The notes below the pieces were generated by a model. That model saw only the letters and a list, made by a program, of their open reading frames with translations, was not told the DNA's origin and searched no databases. Position numbers and translations under genes: made by a program. Below are positions 54,314 through 64,000 of a DNA stretch of 64,000 nucleotides, piece by piece (the stretch's first letter is position 1; the number at the start of each line of letters is the position of its first letter). Source of the DNA: Betaproteobacteria bacterium (GTDB taxonomy: Bacteria > Pseudomonadota > Gammaproteobacteria > Burkholderiales > Rhodocyclaceae); NCBI GenBank assembly GCA_009781175.1, contig WQYQ01000015.1:1-64000 (forward strand). The letters are read 5' to 3'.

Positions 54314-54688
54314 ATGGACACAGCAATCTGGTTTGAATGGCTCACGGCGGGCACAGCCCTCCTCTGCGCGCTTCTCGCCTTGGCCTGGCTGGGATTCAAT
54401 CGTCAGTTAATGAACCTATTCAGCATCCCATATGCCGCGGGAGCGGGCGTGGTCGCCCGGCGCAACGGGGCGCTGTTCCTGGGCGTCGCCGTAATCCTAT
54501 GGAGCGTGCCGACGCCTGCCGATCCGGCCATGCGCCACATGATCGGCGCCGGCATCGGCACCGCCTGCGCCACGCTGGCCCTGCTCGGCGCATTCGAATT
54601 CCGGAACAGACGCGCTGGCACGTGGATTTGGTCAGCGGTAGCCACCGAGTTTGCGTTGGCAGTGGCTTTCTTCGCAGCCTGCATTTGA
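54314..54688 (+). CDS. small membrane protein of unknown function
   Basis: Four predicted hydrophobic segments; starts 9 nt after the preceding stop. Confidence 0.55.
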   Translation: MDTAIWFEWLTAGTALLCALLALAWLGFNRQLMNLFSIPYAAGAGVVARRNGALFLGVAVILWSVPTPADPAMRHMIGAGIGTACATLALLGAFEFRNRRAGTWIWSAVATEFALAVAFFAACI

Positions 54689-54764
54689 TGCCTGGCTGGC
54701 CGAATTGGACAAACATCAGCGGATCTCAAGCGTTTTTGCGGCATCAATGCCCAAGTAAATCACC

Positions 54765-55505
54765 TCAGACAGGCACACGCTGCCTTCTCGCCTCGAATAA
54801 ACAGACCCCGCTCGCAACCGAGACGTTGAGACTTTCGACCTCGCCGTACATCGGAATCTTCGCCAGTTCATCGCAGGTTTCGCGTGTCAGCCGCCGCAAA
54901 CCGTCGCCCTCCGCGCCCAGCGCCCAGGCCACGGGGCCGCGTTGATCGATCGCGTAAAGGCTCTTGTCCGTTTCACCCGCCGCGCCGATGCACCAAATGC
55001 CCGCGTCCTGCAATTCGCGCAGCGTGCGCGCGAGGTTGGTCACCGTGATGTACGGCACCGTATCCGCCGCGCCGCTCGCGACCTTCATCGCGGTGGCATT
55101 CAGCCCCACGGCACGGTCTTTCGGCGCGATCACCGCATGCGCGCCAGCGCCATCGGCAACGCGCAAACACGCACCGAGATTGTGCGGATCGGTCACGCCA
55201 TCGAGCACCAGCAGCAATGCTGGCTCCACAAGCCCCTCAAGCACATCGGCCACCTTCAAAGCGCGCTGACGCGCGTCGATTCGCGCGACCACGCCTTGAT
55301 GGCGATGCGTGCCCGTCATGCCGTCGAGCCGCGCGCTATCGACTGGCATCACGCGCACACCGGCCAGTTCGGCGCGCGCGATAAGGTCTTTGGCGCGCGC
55401 ATCGGCGCGCTGATTGGCAACGAAAATTTCAAAAATCGCTTCCGGGTCTTGACGCAGCTTGGCGCCGACGGCATGAAAGCCGTGCAGGTAACGCGACTCA
55501 GCCAC
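54765..55505 (-). CDS. rlmB: 23S rRNA (guanosine(2251)-2'-O)-methyltransferase
   Basis: [51 protein letters not shown] start overlapping rnr end. Confidence 0.95.
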   Translation of the reverse strand: MAESRYLHGFHAVGAKLRQDPEAIFEIFVANQRADARAKDLIARAELAGVRVMPVDSARLDGMTGTHRHQGVVARIDARQRALKVADVLEGLVEPALLLVLDGVTDPHNLGACLRVADGAGAHAVIAPKDRAVGLNATAMKVASGAADTVPYITVTNLARTLRELQDAGIWCIGAAGETDKSLYAIDQRGPVAWALGAEGDGLRRLTRETCDELAKIPMYGEVESLNVSVASGVCLFEARRQRVPV

Positions 55506-58134
55506 GCCGGCCTCCTTTTTTCTTGCTGGCCTTCTTCTCCGGCATGGCCTTTGCGGGTTTAGCCGCCGGTTTAGTCGATTTAGCTCTGGCTCGCATATCG
55601 CCCGTCCCCTTGCGCCCCGGCTTGCGTTCATCCCCGGCCTTCGCCGAAGCCGCGCGCGCACCGGCGGGCTTGCGCGCACCCGTGCTCTTCGCGGCACGCT
55701 TGGCGGCGGGTTTCATCTCGTCCAGATCGCGCCAGCTCAGGAATTCTCCCTCGCCCGCATTGGCAGTGATGGCTTTCGGCTGTCCATCGCGTGCCGTTTT
55801 GCCGCGCCGCTGCGTCACCGGAGCCGCGGCTTCAATCAGGCGGAAATCGATCTTGCGCGATTCCATGTCGACGCGCACCACCTGCACACTGACACGATCG
55901 GCCAAACGGAAACGCTGCCCGGTCCGCTCGCCGAGGAGTTCGTGACGCGTCTCGTCGAAGTGGAAGTAGTCGGATCCGAGGTCGGAGATATGCACCAGAC
56001 CTTCGATGAAAACGTCGTCAAGCGCGACGAAGATGCCGAAGGGCACGACCGCCGACACGCTGCCCATGAACTGCTCGCCAACGCGGTCCTGCATGAAGAA
56101 GCATTTGAGCCAGGCTTCGACATCCCGCGTGGCTTCGTCGGCGCGCCGCTCGGTCGCGGAGCAATGCGCGCCGACCTCATCGAGATCGAGCGCCGCCAAG
56201 GCTTCGGCCTCGACATTCCTCTTGCGCGCCCCCTGCCGCCCGAGCACAGCCTTGATTGCGCGATGCACGAGCAGATCCGGGTAGCGCCGGATCGGCGAAG
56301 TGAAGTGCGTATACGCCTCGTAAGCAAGACCAAAGTGGCCGACGTTGTCCGGGCTGTACATTGCTTGACGCAAGGAGCGCAGCATCACAGTCTGCAACAG
56401 TGTGCGATCGGGACGCGCACGAATCCGGTCGATTAAACGCGCGAAGTCGGACGCGGCCGGATCGTCGCCGCCGCCGAGGTCGAGACCGAATTCGCTCAGG
56501 AAGGTGCGCAGCTTCGCCAACTTCTCGGGCGTCGGGCCTTCGTGAATTCGATACAGCGCGGGCTGCTCGTTGAATTCGAGGAATTCCGACGCGCACACGT
56601 TCGCCGCGAGCATGCACTCTTCGATCAGGCGATGCGCGTCGTTACGCTGCTCGGGCACGATCTTTTCGATCTTGCCCTGGTCATTGAAAACCATGCGCGT
56701 CTCGCTCGTCTCGAAATCGATCGCGCCGCGCCGCGCGCGCGCCTTGAGCAAAATGCGGAACACTTCGTCGAGCACTTCGAGCTGCGGCAGCACCGGTGCG
56801 AGTTCGGCGCGCACCGCCGCGTCGTTTTCGTAAAGCGCCGCCGCCACTTTGGTGTAGGTCAAACGCGCCTGCGAATACATGACCGATGGGTAGAAACGGT
56901 AACGCTGAATCTTGCCCGTCGGCGAAATCGCCATATCGCACACCATGCACAGCCGGTCGATCTGCGGGTTGAGCGAGCACAGCCCGTTCGAGAGCTTTTC
57001 CGGCAGCATCGGAATCACACGGCGCGGGAAGTACACCGAGTTGCCGCGCTCGTAGGCGTCGGTATCGAGCGCCGATTGAGGCGTGACATAGTGGCTCACG
57101 TCGGCAATCGCAACGAGCAGCCGCCAGCCTTTGCCCATGCGTTCCGCATACACGGCGTCGTCGAAGTCTTTCGCCGTTTCGCCGTCGATGGTGACGAGCG
57201 GCAGCGCGCGGATGTCCTCACGGCCGGCGCAGTCTTTCTCGCGCACCTCGTCGGGAATCCGCGCGGCTTGTGCTTTGGCGGCGCGCGAAAATTCGAAAGG
57301 CAGCTCATGCTTGCGCAGGGCGATTTCGATTTCCATGCCGGGATCGGCATAAGCGCCTAGCGTCTCGACGACCTTGCCGATCGGCTGACTGTTTTTCGTC
57401 GGCTGCTGAATCAACTCGACCGTAACGATCTGGCCGGCAACCGGTGGCTTACTTCGCCCTTCGCGCGCCAGCAGGATTTCCTGATTAATGCGGCGATTCT
57501 CGGCCACGACATAGGGCACGCCATGCTCGACGACGACGCGGCCGACGATGCGCTGGTTGGCGCGCTCCAAAACCTCGACAATCCGTGCCTCGCGCCGACC
57601 GCGCTGATCGACGCCCGCAACACGCGCGAGCACCCGGTCGCCATGCAGCACTTCCTTCATCTGACGCGGCCCAAGGAAAAGATCGCCGCCTCCCTCATCG
57701 GGCACGAGAAAACCGTAGCCTTCCGGGTGGCCCTGAACCTTGCCGCGAATCAGATCCGCCTTGTCGGGAAGAATGTAGGCGTCGCGCCGGTTGCGCATCA
57801 ACTGGCCATCGCGCACCATGGCCGAGAGGCGGCGGGCGAAATGCTCGTTTTCGTCCTCGCGAATATCGAGCGCCGCCACGAGCGCCTCAAAACCCATCGG
57901 CACGCCTTGCTCAGCAAGAATTTGCTGCACGTATTCGCGGCTCGGCAAGGGCGCATCATCATACTTTTCGCGCTCGCGTTCGAGGAACGGATCGGCGCGC
58001 CGGATTTTCGATAGAGGCGCGGCGCGCTGCGGCTCCGCCGGTGCTTTCGCGTCCGCTGCGCGCGAACGCGCCACAGGCTTGCTTAGCAAAGCAGCGGTTG
58101 TTTTTGGATTCGATTTTTTTTGTGTCGTTGACAA
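55498..58134 (-). CDS. rnr: ribonuclease R
   Basis: RNB domain ([17 protein letters not shown]), S1 domain, basic C-terminal tail. Confidence 0.97.
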   Translation of the reverse strand: MSTTQKKSNPKTTAALLSKPVARSRAADAKAPAEPQRAAPLSKIRRADPFLEREREKYDDAPLPSREYVQQILAEQGVPMGFEALVAALDIREDENEHFARRLSAMVRDGQLMRNRRDAYILPDKADLIRGKVQGHPEGYGFLVPDEGGGDLFLGPRQMKEVLHGDRVLARVAGVDQRGRREARIVEVLERANQRIVGRVVVEHGVPYVVAENRRINQEILLAREGRSKPPVAGQIVTVELIQQPTKNSQPIGKVVETLGAYADPGMEIEIALRKHELPFEFSRAAKAQAARIPDEVREKDCAGREDIRALPLVTIDGETAKDFDDAVYAERMGKGWRLLVAIADVSHYVTPQSALDTDAYERGNSVYFPRRVIPMLPEKLSNGLCSLNPQIDRLCMVCDMAISPTGKIQRYRFYPSVMYSQARLTYTKVAAALYENDAAVRAELAPVLPQLEVLDEVFRILLKARARRGAIDFETSETRMVFNDQGKIEKIVPEQRNDAHRLIEECMLAANVCASEFLEFNEQPALYRIHEGPTPEKLAKLRTFLSEFGLDLGGGDDPAASDFARLIDRIRARPDRTLLQTVMLRSLRQAMYSPDNVGHFGLAYEAYTHFTSPIRRYPDLLVHRAIKAVLGRQGARKRNVEAEALAALDLDEVGAHCSATERRADEATRDVEAWLKCFFMQDRVGEQFMGSVSAVVPFGIFVALDDVFIEGLVHISDLGSDYFHFDETRHELLGERTGQRFRLADRVSVQVVRVDMESRKIDFRLIEAAAPVTQRRGKTARDGQPKAITANAGEGEFLSWRDLDEMKPAAKRAAKSTGARKPAGARAASAKAGDERKPGRKGTGDMRARAKSTKPAAKPAKAMPEKKASKKKGGRRG

Positions 58135-58181
58135 GCTATATCCTTCGTTTATACTTCTTTGCTCACTGAAAACAGTGAAAT

Positions 58182-58266
58182 GCCCAGGTGGCGAAATTGG
58201 TAGACGCGCTAGTTTCAGGTACTAGTGCCGCAAGGTGTGGAGGTTCGAGTCCTCTCCTGGGCACCA
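58182..58266 (+). tRNA. tRNA-Leu (CAG)
   Basis: GCCCAGG/CCTGGGC acceptor, anticodon loop ttCAGgt, long variable arm, CCA encoded. Confidence 0.95.
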
Positions 58267-58275
58267 AGAATTTCG

Positions 58276-58308
58276 CAGAAAAGCCCGCTCATCGAGCGGG
58301 CTTTTTGT
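58276..58308 (+). terminator. rho-independent terminator after tRNA-Leu
   Basis: aaagcccgctcatcgagcgggcttttt. Confidence 0.85.
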
Positions 58309-58373
58309 TTTTCCGCCACCCTCGCCCGCTAGTGTAAAAGCAGGCGAAGATTTTCCCAAGCTCCCAGCTTCGC

Positions 58374-60858
<2,485 letters not shown>

Positions 60859-60862
<4 letters not shown>

Positions 60863-61044
60863 TGCACAAGAATGAGCAAAACGAGACCGGCCAATATCAA
60901 GGTCAGGCCCATGAAGCGAATCTGCCCATCCGCAAGTTCAGCCACTCGCAGAAAGAAACGTCGCCACGCGAGCGGCGCAATAAAAGGCAGGAGACCTTCG
61001 AGCACCAACATCAGCGCGAAGGCCATCAGCAAAGTGTTCAACAT
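60859..61044 (-). CDS. DUF2065 (YjeT-like) small membrane protein
   Basis: [48 protein letters not shown]. Confidence 0.92.
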
Positions 61045-61046
61045 TA

Positions 61047-61937
61047 CTACTTAGCAGCGCTCGTCCCCGAACCGCCCGCACCATGGTAGTACTTGAAGAA
61101 TTCCGTATTCGGATCGATCACGAGCAAATCGTTGCGATTTCTGAAACTCGACCTGTACGCATCGAGACTGCGGTAGAAAGCGAAAAACTCGGGGTTGCGG
61201 TTGAACGCTTCCGCATAGATCGCGGTCGCCTTGGCGTCGCCCTCGCCCTTGATGCGCTGGGCGTCGCGGTACGCTTCGGCAACGATGATTTCGCGCTGCT
61301 TGTCCGCATCGGCGCGGATTTTCTCGGCCTCCGCCGCGCCCTGCGAACGCAGTTCATTGGCGACCCGCTTACGCTCGGCCTCCATGCGGCGATAAACCGC
61401 CTCGCTCACCTCGCTCGGCAGTTCGACGCGCTTGAGGCGCACGTCGACGATATTCACGCCGATCTTGCGCGCATCCAAATCGGCGCGCACCTGCACGTCC
61501 GACATGATTCTGTCGCGCTCGCCGGATACCACTTCATGCACGGTCCGGCGGCCGAATTCCTCGCGCAGACCGGCATTAACCGTTTGTTCAAGGCGGGTAC
61601 GCGCGCGCTGTTCGTCCCCACCAACCGAGATGTAGTAGAGCTTCGGATCGCTGATCCGCCACTTCACAAACCAATCGACCAATACGTTCTTTTTCTCGCT
61701 GGTAATGAAGCGTTCGGGGTCCGAAGCCTCAAAGGTCAAAATGCGTTTGTCGAAATAACGCACAGTCTGAAGCAGCGGAACCTTGAAATTAAGCCCCGGC
61801 TCGGTAACGATCCTTTTGACTTCGCCAAACTGATTAACCAGCGCGAACTGACGCTGATCGACGGCGAACATCGTCATCGACAGGATGGCGATCACAGCGA
61901 GCAGGATGCCCGCGAAAAGCGGCAAACGTTCGCGCAT
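61047..61937 (-). CDS. hflC: protease modulator HflC
   Basis: SPFH/Band 7 protein, VDQRQFALVNQFGEVKRIVTEPGLNFKVPLLQTVRYFDKRIL. Confidence 0.97.
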   Translation of the reverse strand: MRERLPLFAGILLAVIAILSMTMFAVDQRQFALVNQFGEVKRIVTEPGLNFKVPLLQTVRYFDKRILTFEASDPERFITSEKKNVLVDWFVKWRISDPKLYYISVGGDEQRARTRLEQTVNAGLREEFGRRTVHEVVSGERDRIMSDVQVRADLDARKIGVNIVDVRLKRVELPSEVSEAVYRRMEAERKRVANELRSQGAAEAEKIRADADKQREIIVAEAYRDAQRIKGEGDAKATAIYAEAFNRNPEFFAFYRSLDAYRSSFRNRNDLLVIDPNTEFFKYYHGAGGSGTSAAK

Positions 61938-63208
61938 CAGCGTTCTCCCCGGTCGCGAGTGCGCATGGCTTCGCGGTTTCTATAATCTCTGGACGGCTCG
62001 GGCGTATCGACAGTCTGAGGCGGCGGCGCATCCATCATCGGTGCGGGCGAGTTGGACGGGCGCGCTGTCGATGACGGAGTGGAATTATCCGCAGCAGCAG
62101 CCCCGGCGGCCGGACTCACTCCTTGGCTTTGCAACAGTTTGTCGAGCGGCAAATAAAGCAGATTGCCATTGCCTTTGGTGTCCACAAGAATCTTCGTGGT
62201 ATTCGCAAACACTTGCTGCATGGTGTCGATATACATGCGCCGGCGCGTCACTTCCGGCGCCTTGGCATACTCGGCGACGACACTCTTGAAGCGTGCGGCA
62301 TCGCCTTCCGCGGTTGCGGCGACGCGCGAGGCATAGCCCGTCGCCTCTTCGATCAAACGCGCCGCCGTACCGCGCGCTCTTGGAATCACGTCGTTCGCAT
62401 AAGCCTGGCCCTCGCTGACTTGACGCTCACGATCCTGCCCCGCTTTCACGGCGTCGTCGAAGGCCGCCTGAACCTGCTCCGGCGGCTGCGCGTTTTGCAT
62501 CGTGACCTTGCTGATCAAAATGCCCGTCTCATAGCGGTCGAGAATCCCCTGGGCCAGCTCGGCCACTCGCGCCGCGACCTGCTCGCGCCCTTCGTTGAGG
62601 ACGAAATCCATCCGGCTCTTACCGACAACCTCGCGAATCGCGGATTCGGCCACCTGGCCGACGCTGCTGTCCGGGTCGCGATTATTGAAGAGCCAATGCT
62701 GCGGGTCCTTAAGGATGTATTGCACCGCGAACTGAATGTTCACGATATTTTCGTCATCGGTGAGCATCAAGGCTTCACTCAGAACCTTGTTGCGTTCGCT
62801 GCTCCGGTAGCCGATTTCAACGGTGCGCACGCCGGTCAGATTGACCAATTCGTGCGTTTCGATCGGATAGGGCCAGCGCCATTGCAAGCCTGGCTCGGTC
62901 GTGCGCTGATATTCTCCAAAACGCAGCACGATGCCGCGCTGGCTTGCGTCGACAATATAAAAACCGCTCGCGAACCACAGCACGACCACCACGGCAACGA
63001 TCAAACCGATGCTGCCGCCCAATTTCTGCGGGCTCGGGCTGCCGCCATTTGAATCGCCGCCGGGGCCGCCACCTTTACGGCCGAAAAGCCCGCTGAGCTT
63101 GCGATTGACGTCGCGCCAAACTTCTTCGAGATCCGGTGGCCCTTGATTACCGCCGCGGTTGCCACCACCCTGGTTATTGTTACCCCAACGCGGATCGTTC
63201 AGAGACAT
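61937..63208 (-). CDS. hflK: FtsH protease activity modulator HflK
   Basis: Gly-rich N-terminus, SGFYIVDASQRGIVLRFGEYQRTTEPGLQWRWPYPIETHELVN. Confidence 0.97.
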   Translation of the reverse strand: MSLNDPRWGNNNQGGGNRGGNQGPPDLEEVWRDVNRKLSGLFGRKGGGPGGDSNGGSPSPQKLGGSIGLIVAVVVVLWFASGFYIVDASQRGIVLRFGEYQRTTEPGLQWRWPYPIETHELVNLTGVRTVEIGYRSSERNKVLSEALMLTDDENIVNIQFAVQYILKDPQHWLFNNRDPDSSVGQVAESAIREVVGKSRMDFVLNEGREQVAARVAELAQGILDRYETGILISKVTMQNAQPPEQVQAAFDDAVKAGQDRERQVSEGQAYANDVIPRARGTAARLIEEATGYASRVAATAEGDAARFKSVVAEYAKAPEVTRRRMYIDTMQQVFANTTKILVDTKGNGNLLYLPLDKLLQSQGVSPAAGAAAADNSTPSSTARPSNSPAPMMDAPPPQTVDTPEPSRDYRNREAMRTRDRGER

Positions 63209-63253
63209 GTGGATTCCGGTGATGAATAGGGCTAGGCCCCAACAAAAAGGAGA

Positions 63254-64000
63254 TCAGCCTGCATCAGCAGGCGACTGTTCGCCAAGCAGCAGCTCAGCAA
63301 GCGCTTCGCGCAGGCCATCCAGGCCCGCGCCAGTCCGCGCGCTGACAAAAACGCGGTGGATTTTACCATAGGCATTCCGCTCGATCCTTGGTTCGTGCGG
63401 GGTCAAATCGATTTTGTTCATTATGATGATTTGCGGAACATCGGCCGCGCCGATTTCCGCCAGCACGCCATTGACGACTTCAATCTGCGCATCGCGATCC
63501 TCGCTCGCCGTATCGACCACATGCAAAAGCAGGTCCGCCATGGCCGTTTCTTCCAAAGTGGCATGAAACGCCGCGACAAGCGAGTGCGGGAGTTCGCGTA
63601 TGAAACCGACGGTGTCGGAAATCACCACATGCCCGCGTCCAAGAAAAACCCGGCGTGAAGTCGTATCGAGCGTAGCGAAGAGCTGATCCGCGGCGTAGGC
63701 CCCCGCCTTGGTCAAAGCATTGAAGAGGGTCGACTTGCCGGCATTGGTATAACCGACCAATGAGACGGTGGGCACATCGCGGCGTTCGCGCGCACGCCGC
63801 CGCGTTTTACGCTGGCGCTCGAACTGGGCAAGCCGCTGTTTGAGCGCCTTGACGCGTTGCCCAAGCAGACGGCGGTCGGTTTCAAGCTGTTTTTCACCGG
63901 GGCCGCGCAAACCGATGCCGCCCTTTTGACGTTCGAGGTGAGTCCAGCCGCGCACCAGCCGCGTCGCCAAATGTTCGAGCTGGGCGAGTTCGACCTGGAG
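63254..64000 (-). CDS. hflX: GTPase HflX (N-terminus outside window)
   Basis: GGIGLRGPGEKQLETDRRLL, VGYTNAGKSTLFNALT, DTVGFIRELPHSLVAAFHATLEE; frame open to window end. Confidence 0.95.
   Translation of the reverse strand, partial: LQVELAQLEHLATRLVRGWTHLERQKGGIGLRGPGEKQLETDRRLLGQRVKALKQRLAQFERQRKTRRRARERRDVPTVSLVGYTNAGKSTLFNALTKAGAYAADQLFATLDTTSRRVFLGRGHVVISDTVGFIRELPHSLVAAFHATLEETAMADLLLHVVDTASEDRDAQIEVVNGVLAEIGAADVPQIIIMNKIDLTPHEPRIERNAYGKIHRVFVSARTGAGLDGLREALAELLLGEQSPADAG

Overview
This 64 kb window looks like a betaproteobacterial chromosome segment, mostly ordinary housekeeping genes. From left to right it carries: phaC; kdoO and a YlqF-type GTPase; an NDP-sugar / dTDP-rhamnose cluster on the minus strand (manC-galE-rfbC-NDP-sugar pyrophosphorylase-rfbA-rfbD-rfbB); phoU, rpiA, pldA, yggX, a PAS-GGDEF protein, argA and rsmE; a tkt-gap-pgk-pyk-fba carbon-metabolism cluster; NnrS, PBP4-type dacB, folD, purE-purK, a Sua5-type gene, proA, ogt, xerD, an H-NS-family gene, folB, plsY and tsaD; rpsU-yqeY-dnaG-rpoD followed by a CAT-anticodon tRNA; a small mobile-element scar (truncated integrase plus decayed IS256); an HD-GYP-type sensor protein; rlmB-rnr; tRNA-Leu(CAG); and purA-hisZ-DUF2065-hflC-hflK-hflX (hflX runs off the window). 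I found no CRISPR array or obvious defence or secretion system. The most unusual material is intergenic: (1) a 107-bp element at 9036-9142 that closely resembles the Neisseria Correia/NEMIS MITE in core sequence, length and TATAG...CTATA ends, but with different terminal repeats; (2) a 208-bp MITE-like element at 11203-11410 with imperfect terminal repeats and a TTA duplication that supplies the rfbD stop codon, plus a near-identical inverted copy of its core at the start of the window; (3) a modular hairpin repeat family at about 5231, 11319, 40021, 44266 and 51138; (4) an IS256 element with two lesions sitting on a truncated tRNA-linked integrase; and (5) an HD-GYP protein whose HD and HHExxxGxGYP motifs lie about 215 aa apart. 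All calls come from reading the sequence and the ORF track; no database search was run.
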